Shown: positions 51,601-63,778 of the stretch, in pieces
Layout: each line of letters starts with the position of its first letter
Numbering within the stretch: the first letter of the stretch is position 1
Origin: Notospermus geniculatus
Taxonomy: Eukaryota > Nemertea > Pilidiophora > Heteronemertea > Lineidae
Direction of reading: 5' to 3'
Assembly: GCA_002633025.1 (NCBI GenBank)
Contig: NMRB01000031.1
Location: forward strand, 178,228 to 242,227
DNA length: 64,000 nt
Position numbers and translations under genes: made by a program
The notes under the pieces: generated by a model
Seen by the model: the letters and a program-made list of their open reading frames with translations, nothing else
Databases searched by the model: none
Told to the model about the DNA's origin: nothing

Positions 51601-54600
51601 TCAGATTTCCATTAATCAACCCGCACACCACTCATTGTATTCAAGATAAAAACTAGTAACAACTTTGAATGGGATCTCATGTTCTGCATTAAAAATAACA
51701 ATCAATTCTCACGTAATGAAGAAAATTTCTTTGCCATATTTTTTTCTCAGTTCAATAAAGTGTCATGGAGATGGATGGAATATGAACCCTTGGTGTCGGT
51801 GACTCAACACTTCTGATTGGATGACACTTGTCAGGGATGACTCGCTCTCATTCACAAAACAACTGTTGCTTTTCAAATTAACAAGAGTTGGGATATCATG
51901 AGATAAGTTTGCCATCCTTTGAGTGGCTTTTCTTCCATGAATATCATTTTTCTATTTCAAAGGGGTTCACTTCATTGAATTATATCTTTGATGACTAAAC
52001 GTTCCTTCCTCCTCGAAGAGTTCTCTTAAAATGCAAGGGTGGCTCAATCTGTCACTGTGAGATCCCTGTGGGCTAAATAATTTCTATTCCAAGGTTCTGT
52101 ATAATTAAGTGACCAAGGTTCAACACCATTCCTTGACTAGATGCGAGCCTCATATGCTTTCGGTACTTTTTGGAATTTTCATTCAGTCCATGTTAAATTT
52201 GGGTAACTTTTACTTATTTTGTAACACTGTAATACAGCTCAATGTTTGTTGTCATGATAGCAAATTCAGTACCTCGAGGTGTCAATTTATAGTCTCTCGC
52301 ATTTCGTAACTCTTCCATTCCGCAAAAGAATTCATATCTGTTGCACAAATTGTTTTGATAGCGGTATTCATGCTCGGAGCACAAACTGTTATGATAGTCA
52401 TGGTAATTTAGCAAGGCTATTCTCAACCAAGATCAGCAAGATCATTCGATTTGCAAAGAAAATTGTTTCATTGAATTATCAGGATTTCACGACAATGTCA
52501 TTATGACTCGTGGGACGGGATCAATACCATGAGATAATATGCTAAACCGCATCATTTGTTGATGAACCATGCCAGAAGAAACATTGTAAATAGAAATTTA
52601 TTCTGTTGTCTTATTCTTCAACATCAAAATTGGTTGGTTCAGATTTTATTTTTGATCGCCTTCAAGAAAGAAGGTGATGGTTCAATGTCAAGTCTAGTTT
52701 GTTTTGTCAGGTTTTTCAAGAGCACAACACAAGTTCACATCAAAGTAGAAAGCAGTGAGCAGTTTGGAGACCTGGGGCAAAGATGTAGTTACTGTAGCAA
52801 TGATTTGCAAAACTGAAGTACATTGTACTTTTTTCCACAGATAGGCAGGTCACGTCACACTCTCGGCCAAGAGGATGTGGGCTGAATTGACGTCCTTTTA
52901 TCTTGACCTACGTGGCCTTCCGTCCCCTTATCAACAATTACCAATTCCATGCCAACTTCCTTTATTCCGTTACCAATTATTCTTGGCTGATCAGCAACGA
53001 GTGAGGAAGGCATTCTGATCAACACTGTTCTATCATAACATGTAAGACAATGAGCTCTTAGAATGGTTCTGTGAAAATATCACCACCACAAAGGTAGCGT
53101 CTTCAAACCTGGTCTCAGCATCTCCAAGTTTTGTTTCTTTTTCCCAAATTTTATTTGTTTCTGAAAGGCTGCTTAGTATATCTTTCATATCTTCCATTCT
53201 GATCAGCAAAATACAAAGATTTGGCAAATGCAGGTATCGATAAAAATGTACTGATAATATGATCTTCCTAGTGTGATATTGACCAGTTTCCATTGATACG
53301 TGTGTAACTAAGCCAGACCACAGGAGATTGAAAAATTGTGACCAGCTTCGTCTTTCTCCGATGGAAATATGCTATTTCCTGTTTAATCATTGGAATCCAG
53401 GAACCACAGGACTAAGAGAGTGGATCAAATCCTTGCTCATCGTATAGAGAATCAGGATATAAGGGTTTGAAGGGCTGTCATGACAAATATGTCCTGACAA
53501 AGAATGGCATCCAGGTTGGCTGAACCAAATCAATGCTGAAGGAGGAAGCAGGCTGTAGTAGAAATGCTTGGACAAATTTCTTCAGAGGTTTGTAACCACA
53601 CATTTCATGTGACCCAAGGAATTAATCTGAGCTGTAAAAACAGACATCCTGCCATGGCAAAAATCCTTCAGACAACTTTTCTTCATGACTCAACATGCAC
53701 TGAGCTCAACAGCTTCGGTCAGACCTATCAAGAGTGGCTGAATCGCTCCAAGATGCTCATGATTATTAATGCCACTTCTGCTGGTGCGGTCTAAGTGGGA
53801 AAGGGGTTGCAATGTTGCTGTCTTCTGTTGAGTAAGACCCCTCGACTTGGCCCCATCAGTTCATCTCACTTTGTAGGAATATGGCCACGTCATTTTGACA
53901 GCATGAATATCATCACATTCATTTGCTCCATTCTGTGAAAGTGGCAAGGGTAAGCAACTGGTCATCAATTAGAAAGATGCTGAGCTATTAGGTAATGGAA
54001 AGAAGTATCCGAATAGTTCTCAGAGATTGGATGATGTCACGCAGTAATATGGGTGTTAGGATTCTATTTTCCCGGGTCATTCACTTTGGAATTGGAAGAA
54101 ACACTTTCCTATGATTTATACTCAATAATCCTTCAACACCCTGTCAATTTCCTTCTCTTGTTCCCTTCATCCACACGGACTTAAGTATCCATCAACGCAC
54201 TCTCCTCCTAGTATTAAAAGCTTCAGTCTTTTGAGTTTATTTCCTGATGATCTCCAGTGTTGTTCAATAAAGCCACAAAGGCTCACAGGGGTGAAGATAG
54301 ATTTTTCCTTGTCTGAAGAAGTATCCCTTTGAAAACAGCAGTTGCAATATTTCTGCTTGCTCACACGTGCTTGATGTAGAAGGCCAGATCAGCTCCACCC
54401 AGACTCTTCTTCTCACTGAAAAAAAATTCAATTGATTAGAATGTTTCCTAACTTTGTTTATGAGGCATTATAGCGTGTATGATGAATGGATTTCTGGAGC
54501 TAATGCAACTTATTCAAACTTATGTGAATGAAAACGATCACTTCGACCAACATTCCCTTCTAAGGCCAAATATTGCCATGTTTTTAACTGTTTCTTCTTC

Positions 54601-55246
54601 TGACATTCTAAACTCAGTCAAACTAAAAAGTTTTACAAAGTCAAATTTTTCCATCTCTGATCAAAGTTACCAAACTTCAGAATGCTGATTAAGTTCCACA
54701 TCGAATCTACCAACAAGAGATAATCAAATCACTAAATTGAATTTTCATACGTTGGAAAATGTTACTTGATACATGCCTTGCTTCACTGCCTTTGAAGTCG
54801 ATGTCCTCTCATATGTGGACCGTAATGTGATGGTTGTAATAGAATCATAATGGTTACCATATTAGTTTGTGTAAAAGGAATTAGCGATAAAGTGATAAGG
54901 TTGAAGAGGAGTGATCGATAATCTTGGTCGGGTGAACATCAGCAGGCTCGCATGGCTTCTTTTTCTGTGGTTCAAGTAAAGATTCGCAGTTTCCAGTGGA
55001 GACGTTAACTAGATCACCCTGACAATCCAGCTTCTCCTCAAATTAGTATCTGAGGCTGAAAAAATGTCCAGGGACATTGTGCTCACCTCTCTTATTGTCT
55101 ACAGCTCTGTGGTTAAGTGAAACTGTGACTCCCATGTTGAAGGATCAGTACAGATAAGATAAAGCTGAAAACACCACAAAGTATTTTATGATCTGATCAG
55201 TAATTATCAATCAATGACATCAACTCACTAAGCCAAGTGGTTTAGA
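48601..55246. other. 6.6 kb without a confident gene
   Basis: Ordinary non-coding sequence by eye. Weak exon-like segments at 48750-48895, 49091-49140 and 53564-53650 are given as findings only. No tandem repeats or RNA genes were recognised. Confidence 0.4.
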
Positions 55247-55290
55247 AATGTGCCCCCCCCCCCCAATAATGACGACGAACGNAGTCACCA
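55247..55290. other. poly-C tract with single-N gap
   Basis: A run of about 14 C ends at 55264 and a single N lies at 55282. A poly-C run also lies just before the N at 8098. Unlike the Ns at 17617, 27880 and 62965, no local direct repeat flanks this one, so it may be an ordinary sequencing gap at a homopolymer. Confidence 0.7.
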
Positions 55291-58200
55291 GTAACTCCTT
55301 ATGCGAACTTGATGTCACCAAGTTTTATACACTAAATGGTCAAGCTGTCAGAAAATGTCTACCAATTAGCCATGTGTCCTCAAGTGTTTGCAATAAAACA
55401 TACTACAACAAAAACATAGACCATTTGCTCCTTTTATGCGAGAGGATGAAGTGGCTTAAAGCGCTGAAAACTGATGTTGTTGGGAAACAGCACGATGAAT
55501 CAGTGCACTGAATGATGTAAAACTATCCACTCTATTGTTGTTTTTCATTGTTTTTTGTGAGTTAGTGACGTACTCCTTGCTACTTCAACCTCCATTTTGG
55601 CTACAGGCTGAGAGGACACAGTCATGCAGTGGCTGCACTAAGTTGCCAATACTGCTTCAAAGAGCAACAACTGCAAGTGGCTTTGTATCAGTCAGTGTTG
55701 AATCAGTCGTGACATGGCAATATTTACACTGTCTCTCCATATTCATATTTTGGAATTGCCAAATGGCTATTGAATCATTTCTAGTCTATTCTGTAACCAC
55801 TGTTAGAAAAAACAGAAGATTTTACAGAAAATTCATGCAGCAGAGTTTCAGGACGTGATCTGTAAAATTACAGACTCAAATAAATGCTAACAGAGACTTG
55901 ACTGGAGGCTGACCAAATTATATTTTCATACGTTCTCAGAAAGCATCATTCTGGACAGTCCAATTGAGTCCAACTAATACAGGAGAACATAAATCACACC
56001 ATATGTACAATTTACAGAAGTTCCTGAAACTCTGCTGCAGGCAATTTCTGTAAAAATATTACACAAATTTCTAACAGTGTATACTTAAGGTTTGTCTTAC
56101 AGAAGTTATTCAGTTCTTAGCTGATCTCAAATTAAAGCACTGAAGGGTCTATAATTCCTGGGTTGCGAAACTTTTTTCCACTGGGCTGCTAGATAAAGAT
56201 CGATGGCGAACACTATTGAATTGATCAAGTAAATTGTGTTGGAAGCAGCCGTTGAAAAAAACCCTGATTGCTGCTTTGGATGTGGTGTGGGCGGTAAGGA
56301 AAGAAATGCGTGACCTTTTAACACACGTTCCCAAACTTCTCTCCACCTCTGTGATACCTCCTGAATAGTTGGACCCAACATAAATCTTCCTTTAAGCCTA
56401 AGTGGCCACATTAATCAGTATTTTCACTTACTAATGGCCCGTATATTACCATACAGTGTGGTTAAACCTACAAGATTGCCGAGGTTATTAGACGTTCTGC
56501 AGATGGATGATTGTTAATGTTGCTCATTCGGCATTGCTGGCTTGTGGTTGTTGGGGGAAGAAAGGGTTCTTTTGACAATGGCAAGGACTTCATACATATC
56601 AACTTAGCTTATGAAAAACTATGATCTCCCCCACCCCGACAGAGGTGAGAGGTCAGAGTTTCAGTCCTCTCAAGAAATGTCCAGTCTAGCCCAAAATCAT
56701 TCTGGGCTGAATATTCTACCCTTTTGACTCAGTGTTCTGTAGAAAAGATGGGATCTTATGAGATGGCCACAGCATATGGTCAGTTTAGGCTGTATTTCTG
56801 GAATATTTGGATCCATATTCCGTATTGGCCGAATACAAGTTATGCAATACAACTCAAATGCTGATGCATTCTCATGAATTTTCTTCACATCTTACTTATG
56901 TGGTCTGAAGTTCCTTTCATTTCAATAAGTAACCTTGGCATATGTTGCACAGAATGAATTTAAACATAGGCCTACTCTCAGAAATAGAAATATATCTTTG
57001 CATAGAAAAGAGGTGACCCCAGAGCATCACCGACCTTGCGGTTCCATTTGAAGTACAATTTGCTACTTATTCATCTAAAAAACATTTTGAATTTACCCAC
57101 AAGTGGAAGAGGAATTCTTTACTGCATACAAATACCTTGCAAGAGGATTAAAGATTTCTTGAAATTTGTTTCAAATGGGTAATAAATCTAGGACTTTGTG
57201 ATTATAATGTTTGTATGTGACATTAAAGTGATGGGAAACTAGATATACATCACACTGAGTGGTCGGTAAATCAACATTGGCTGAAACTAATAGGCTATAG
57301 TGACACTGGTAAAGTGAGTGTGTAACGTGAAGTGGGCTGAAGAAAGAGACTGAATTGTAACTACAGATTCCCTGTGGATTACCTCTAATTTACAGCTATG
57401 TAGGAGCTTCTGGGTCTGTTTCAGCAACAGGTGTGATGAAGAGACATGTGCATTGACGTATGTCATATGGGCTTTCATTACCAGCAGTCTGTCTAAACGT
57501 CAAGTGAAGTACAAACACATACACTGCACGTCTGAATTCACCAGTATATTGCATCCACCAAAGGGCACAAACCTTCCTTTTCCAGCAGGTCACAGCTGGT
57601 GCCACAAAACTTCCTGATGCAATGTGCGCAGTGAAATAACGGATAGATTTATCATGTTGAATACAATAACAAAATGCAATTATGCATCCCACATTTCAGT
57701 CACTGGCAAGCCAGCATATAGGAATGATAAGTCCGGTCCATTGCCAAATGATGCCCAACATTTCCGACCAAAGAGCCATTGACGAATAAAGCACATCAGT
57801 GAATGTGACAAGTTGAATCACTTGATCCTTGCGGATGACACCAATTGAGTCAAGCGGCTTAGCCAGATTCAATAAATATCTCCAATATTTTGCCTTGTTA
57901 GAGATGCCGCTTGGAAGATGCTTCTGGTCACAGGTTCATGCGGAATGTCTGATTATAGCCAAAGAGGTTTTCTGCAAATAGGAAAAGTTTGGTGTATGTA
58001 GGATGTGTCAGTGCATTTGCACTACACGTTTGGTTCAAGTTAGCATGGAACAGAACTTGATGATGGCATTTCCCTGAATGGGAAAGGCCTGTCTCTGGAG
58101 GACATCTCAAATTTTCAGGACTGTTTTACCATGGCATTCAGTTTGTCGTGTAATATGAACTGGCAGAATTCTCAGAATTTGTCTTTCAGGCTGGCATTGT

Positions 58201-58345
58201 CCAAGCAAGTTGCTTTGAAACCAAACAACCATAACCTACAGCAGATTCGCACCAGTACCAAATGCTCGCTCAATTTGCTACATGCCTCACACAAATGGTC
58301 AGTCATGTAATATATTCTTATGTTCCTCACTATTTCTATTTTCAG
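55291..58345. other. unassigned sequence upstream of the second Reeler exon
   Basis: Probably intron. Open frames at 55248-55511 and 55535-55858 have no recognised domain. Confidence 0.4.
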
Positions 58346-58482
58346 CACTTCAGCAATCCACCCTTGACCAAATTCTCAGATGATTGTCCACACATTGTCA
58401 CACACACATACAATCTCCTGAAACCAGGGATATCCGTCATGTGGACAGCTCCCCCTGCAGGCAGCGGATGTGTAGAGTTCAG
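58346..58482 (+). CDS. Reeler-domain protein, second core exon (internal exon)
   Basis: Partial gene. The acceptor TTTCTATTTTCAG precedes a 137-nt exon with a strong GTAAGT donor. The exon starts in phase 0, matching the end of the exon at 21877, and ends in phase 2. Its 45 complete codons carry the most diagnostic part of the domain: a D-D-C-P followed by V-T-H-T, then a beta-strand leading to M-W-T-A-P-P-A-G-S-G-C-V-E-F. The W-x-A-P-P-x-G-x-G-C-V block is the hallmark shared by F-spondin-like and Reelin-like Reeler domains, and its cysteines normally form disulfides. This suggests a secreted or cell-surface protein. Spondin_N, DOMON or cytochrome b561 domains, which would identify the family member, are not visible here. 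Confidence 0.85.
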
Positions 58483-59609
58483 GTAAGTGGAATTTGTCTT
58501 CGAAGCTTCCTATCCTTCGAAAAATCTAAGGGGAGGTTCTTGACTATTGATTAGACAGCAAGCCTTATGGCACTGTTAGTGTATTCCTGATACATTGCTG
58601 GCCTTTCATGACTTCAGCTACCCACCTATCTCTAAATCATTCAGCTTACCGTCTTAAAAAATTCATGGACCAATGCTCTGTCTACTGGACATGGATTGGA
58701 AAGCCAGACTTAGTCTGATGTTGTTAGGTGATTGGGACAGGTTTATAAATACGTAGGTTTTGGGAGGAGGTACTGTTACAGGCATGTGTTGTACGGTCTC
58801 TAAGGCCGAAAGAACTATGCTTGTCTTGTTTTTCCCCGAGCACCTCATGTTGGACTCAGGTTGCCTTGTTTTTTAGGCATGTGAACTCATCCGCTGATGT
58901 AAGGGCTAGGTTGATGATCATCTATCATTAATGTCCCAGTTGATCAGTTCTGTTTAAGTAGCAACGGAAATGGTGAAAGCTAATAAGCTTGTACCGCATA
59001 CATTAGCTCCATGTCAGAAGGGACTGAACTGCAGTATCCATCGGATACCGTTAGGTGAAAATATATGAAGCAGACAATCCCAGTAATGTATTCAAAGTCT
59101 CACCCCTGATTGATGATGATGTCCTTTGAATGTGCAACAGGTTAGCAAGTGAGGTTGTAGTAATGCCCATGATCGGTTTCAAGCTGTGTAATGGAATTCT
59201 GTTGTTCAATCCATGATAATGGGGTCGTTGGCCACAAATATCAAAGGTGACTATTCAATGCTTTTCCTGCATAAGAATAGGTCACATTTTGCTGGTAAGA
59301 CCATTGATGTCTAAAGCAGTGGCACACAGCCACCTTCATAAAACATCAGACGGCTTCTGTTCACTGTTCATGGATGGTCTTTGATGCATTTTTACCTGAC
59401 TGCTGAATATCTTTCAGAAAGCAAAGTCAGAATTGTATAAAAATCACAGGTTTCTTCTGATTGTGGAAAAATTGCCGATGATATCGCCTCCCCTCCCTCC
59501 AAAGAATAACACAAGAAAGATGATGTTACTTGTTTACTTGTTTAAATCTAAGTGTGAATTAATTTATATGTCACAATAAAAATGAAGTGGTCAACTCTGT
59601 CAAACGCAG

Positions 59610-59659
59610 CACTTCAATCCAGAAGAACTACAGTGACACCTTCATTGTGATTGGAGATG
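59610..59659 (+). CDS. Reeler-domain protein, end-of-domain exon
   Basis: Lies 1127 bp after the previous exon. A 50-nt segment sits between an acceptor (CTCTGTCAAACGCAG) and a perfect GTGAGT donor. One base completes the split codon left by the 58346-58482 exon (phase 2), 16 codons follow, and one base remains (phase 1). The peptide, T-S-I-Q-K-N-Y-S-D-T-F-I-V-I-G-D, fits the last beta-strand of Reeler domains, where a hydrophobic strand with V-Q-K and an aromatic or F-x-V motif follows the G-C-V-x-F block. The frame could read through the donor to 59847, but the donor consensus and the end of the domain support splicing. Confidence 0.55.
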
Positions 59660-60354
59660 GTGAGTATGCTATCTATTATGAAAATAAGTGCATATCTACA
59701 CCAGTGCTTGCTGATTCAGTATTCTACAGAAATAAAGTCTGCTCTTCACGTTCTGGGAGAATGTCAAAGCATGTAGGTTCTTTTACTTGCCCTTACCTTC
59801 TTGATGGGTTTTTATTGAAGGATCTGTGCCATCAATTTGGTCAGTGATCTGATTGATTCTTCCACGAATCCTCCCCTGATAAGGCCATCAATTTAGATCG
59901 TGTTGCATCTTTATGACACGACTATTGAGGCAGCGACCACGTCTTTATCAAGCCCCTATTGATATTGACCAGTCAATCTAAGATCATGGCATAATGCAAT
60001 CAACATCACTATAAAGCTGATATAAGACGGGCGAAACCACAAACCATTTCCTAGCATTCCGGTGCATAAATGGCACTTCCATTGAGGTGGACTGCTGAAG
60101 ATGCGGATATAGGGAAGTTTTATGGTCCATTTACATCTCGATGTCATAAACTATTTGTGGCTCTTTGATAATTGTGAATAGATCAATGGCGATTCTGACA
60201 ATGTTCTTGAGCAGAGTGAAAGCTTCCTTCAAAAGTGGCAGTGAACTATCAGGTTGATCGTTGCAATGCACAACATGAGTGAATGCTTTTGGCAGCAGAG
60301 TATCATCAGCTGGAGCAGGAGTACTCCTGCAGGAGTACTGGTATAAAAAAACAT

Positions 60355-60795
60355 AATGCCTCAATCAATGGAAGCATAATTAGTTGACAAAGTAAATGCC
60401 TCAATTCAAAAGAAGCATCTTTAGCAGTTGACAAAGTAATGCCTCAATCAATGGAATCATCTTCAGCAGTTGACAAAGTAATGCCTCAATCAATGGAATC
60501 ATCTGCAGCAGTTGACAAAGTAATCCCTCAATCAATGGAAGCATCATCAGCAGTTGACAAAGTAATACCTCAATCAATGGAATCATCTTCAGCAGTTGAC
60601 AAAGTAATGCCTCAATCAATGGAAGCATCTTCAAAAGTTGACAAAGTAATGCCTCAAACAGTGGAAGCATCGTCAGCAATTGACAAAGTAATGCTCAATC
60701 AGTGGAAGCATCGTCAGCAGTTGACGACTGTGGTAATGCCTCAATTCAAAGGAAGCACCTTCAGCGGTTGACAAAGTAATGCCTCAATTCAAAGG
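60355..60795 (+). repeat. minisatellite, 42-bp unit, about 11 copies
   Basis: The unit is ATGCCTCAATCAATGGAAGC followed by ATCTTCAGCAGTTGACAAAGTA. Copies start near 60357, 60400, 60440, 60482, 60524, 60566, 60608, 60650, 60691, 60736 and 60779. Because 42 is a multiple of three, both strands stay open for up to 110 codons (14-residue repeats), but one-base indels in the first and last units break the frame. Considered non-coding. Confidence 0.9.
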
Positions 60796-60902
60796 AAGCA
60801 TTGACAGAGCCATGATGGAAGCTGCAACAGGAATACAACATAAAGGCCAATATCTGTTCTGCTGGAAAGTTGTGTTTTTGTCTGCAAACTTTATTCTTGC
60901 AG

Positions 60903-61030
60903 TGTTGCAGCCTCAAAGTTTTTTCAACAATGTAAATATCCCTTCTGACATTCTGTTTGAAAAAGTCACCAGAACATCAGATGACTATAATAGCAACATG
61001 ACATTCTCTAACATCACCCTTCATCAATAA
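60903..61030 (+). CDS. possible terminal exon of the Reeler gene
   Basis: The acceptor ACTTTATTCTTGCAG at 60902 is good and the frame entered in phase 1, as required by the exon ending at 59659, stays open for 42 codons to a TAA at 61028-61030. The peptide is polar with two N-glycosylation sequons (N-M-T, N-I-T) near its end and no recognised domain. A Reeler protein ending soon after the domain would resemble small secreted defence-type members. No polyadenylation signal was found close by. Acceptor and phase support it, but nothing in the peptide does. Confidence 0.22.
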
Positions 61031-62152
61031 TGCATTAGAACAATTATCAGGTATGTGAGGTGCCAACCTGTCTCAACTAGATTTATACCCAATGAACTGA
61101 GAAATCAGGAGGGAACTGTTAGTGTCAAGATACAACTCTCTCATACATGGTTGATTACTGGTGAAGTTGTAGATACATGATTCTGTCATTAGGAGCATGG
61201 CAGCACTTGTGGAGTCAATATCTTTTCAGGAGTTTACTGAATCCCAGAAAAAAATGTAGTTTTAGCTCCCATTAGTGAAATTACCAAATTTCAAGTGCAA
61301 TATCCACAGAGAGAACACTTAAGTAATCAGACAGAAAAAATAATTATGAAATGGAAGAACTACATAGCACAGCTCATCTTACTTAGTTTTCATAAAAGTT
61401 TATTTAGAAATGAGTCATTTGATGAAATTCAATAAGTTAAAATTTGAACACTATTTGACTGCATAATGAGTCTGGCACTATGTTCACACTTGAATTCAAG
61501 TAACTGCTACATGTATATCTTCTTTAATTTCATTTTGCTACATGCCCCAAAATAGCGTACAACTTTTACATGTTCGCTAAAAAGTAAAAGATGAAGTTAC
61601 AGTGATTCATTTCTGACGACCTCTTTAATTTTCTCTGTTATTTTTCGTCAATCAATTCCTTTTGTGGTCCATACTTCACTTGATCCTGACTCAAGCGTAT
61701 AAAGTTTTGGACCAGTTTTAATCATCATATTGCATTGAAGTGACTTAGAGGATCCTTCAGTACAACTTTAGGTTTGTGATAAGTGTTTGAGGTAAGATGC
61801 ATTTTGACTTTGCCTAATTCGTTCAGTATCAATATGAAATAAATATCAAAAAATGGTGACTTATACATGTATCAAAGGAAGCAGTAGTTCAGCTACTGAA
61901 AGCAATCAGAAATTCTACCCCCATTATTTCATTGGCCTCATTAGTTGATATTTCTATTCTAGTTTTTCTGAAGTTATTGATTCTGACAGTGTCACCCCTT
62001 GGCAAACAATGAGTAATGCTTGGAAGAAGGTGCCATCTTGTCTTGTCTGAATTGGATGGCAAGGCGGTCAGGGTACTTGGTGGTACTTAGCAAGACTGAA
62101 TGGTTTGGCGGATCTTGGTAGTGCAGCTATAGAACTTACGTGACGGGTGCTG
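61031..62152. other. unassigned sequence
   Basis: No gene or repeat recognised. Confidence 0.4.
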
Positions 62153-62964
62153 AATGAGGTGCTCCTGGCACTCCAATGCCAAGAGACCAGAGTAATATAA
62201 AAAGTATCAGAGACTGAGTTGTTTTGTTAGAGGCCTAGGTGGCACATCACAATGTCGCAAACCACTGTAGGGCAAGAGAAGCTTTTGCATTTTGACCAGA
62301 CTGAGCATTCAGTCCAGTAATGTCCATTTCATTATCTAGGAAACTGAAGAGTCAATCTTTTCGGGCCAATAACAATTTTTTGAAATCGTTAAGAATTTGC
62401 AATGATAAATTCCATATGGATGTCAATATATATGGATGTTAATAAATGAAAACTTTTCCTTTGCATATTTAATCTGGTACATGATGCCTTGATACAAACT
62501 ATCGTCATATTGGTACTTCGGCTTATCTGTTATTTTCAATATCATTTTATACTTTATGTCCTGTTATTGCATCCATGGCCCCTCTTTGAAGTTATAACAA
62601 GAAGTAAACAGATTATGTTTCAAAGGCGTGCATCATGTAACTTATAAAGTTATATCAAAGATGATACATGCTTATTACAGCTAATGAGCAAGTCAAAGAA
62701 GAATTAATTGCGTTTTACTCTCTCATCCTTTGATGCAGCATGAAAAAATATCATAAGATCGCTCTCTTTCGGCAGTGGATGGAAACTTGCCAGTTATTAT
62801 TGACTCATGTCCCATTCTGTTGCTGAAAACATAAACTAGGTCAATCATTGATGATTTGATGTAACCATGAACAGGTCATCAATATTCATGACCCCGCTGG
62901 TGCCCGTGCGAGCCGTTCTCCCATTGGTTAGTTGGTCTAAAGAAGCAACTAAATGAGTAGAAAT
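62153..62964 (+). repeat. N-joined repeat pair D, copy 1
   Basis: Runs from AGGTGCTCCTGGCACTCC to GAGTAGAAAT, immediately before the N at 62965. It matches 62966-63730 with small indels (for example an extra segment around 62425-62440 and near 62470). No gene was recognised. Confidence 0.88.
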
Positions 62965-62965
62965 N

Positions 62966-63730
62966 AGGTGCTTCTTGCCAGAGTAATATGAATGTTAAGT
63001 GTCAGAAACTGAATTGTTTTGCTAGAGGCCCTGTCAAACCACTGTAGGGCAAAATGTGGTTTTGCATTTTGACCAGACTGAGCATTCATCCCAGTCCAGT
63101 AATGTCCATTTCATTATCTAGGAAACTGAAGAGTCACAGTCTTTTCGGGCCAATAACAATTTTTTGAAATCGTTAAGAATTTGCAATGATAAATTCCATA
63201 TGGATGTCAATAAATGAAAACTTTTCCTTTGCATAATCTGGTACATGATGCCTTGATACAAACTATCGTCATATTGGTACTCCGGCTTATCTGTTATTTT
63301 CAATATCATTTTATACTTTATGTCCTGTTATTGCATCCATGGCCCCTCTTTGAAGTTATAACAAGAAGTAAACAGATTATGTTTCAAAGGCGTGCATCAT
63401 GTAACTTATAAAGTTATATCAAAGATGATACATGCTTATTACAGCTAATGAGCAAGTCAAAGAAGAATTAATTGCGTTTTACTCTCCAATCCTTTGATGC
63501 AGCATGAAAAAATATCATAAGATCGCTCTCTTTCGGCAGTGGATGGAAACTTGCCAGCTATTATTGACTCATGTCCCATTCTATTGCTGAAAACATAAAC
63601 TAGGTCAATCATTGATGATTTGATGTAACCATGAACAGGTCATCAATATTCATGACCCCGCTGGTGGCCGTGCGAGCCGTTCTCCCATTGGTTAGTTGGT
63701 CTAAAGAAGCAACTAAATGAGTAGAAATAG
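62966..63730 (+). repeat. N-joined repeat pair D, copy 2
   Basis: Begins with AGGTGCTTCTTGCC directly after the N and continues past GAGTAGAAAT into unique sequence. Same layout as pairs B and C. Confidence 0.88.
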
Positions 63731-63778
63731 AAATTCGGTCAACATGTATTGATAATTTGACATAACTAACCTGTTTTG

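Noticed and set aside
52610-52740. Frame with F-L-I-A-F-K-K-E resembling F-L-V-A-V-P-K-D of the Reeler exon
   Set aside because: No proper donor, two extra residues in the alignment, and the similarity is mostly hydrophobic residues.
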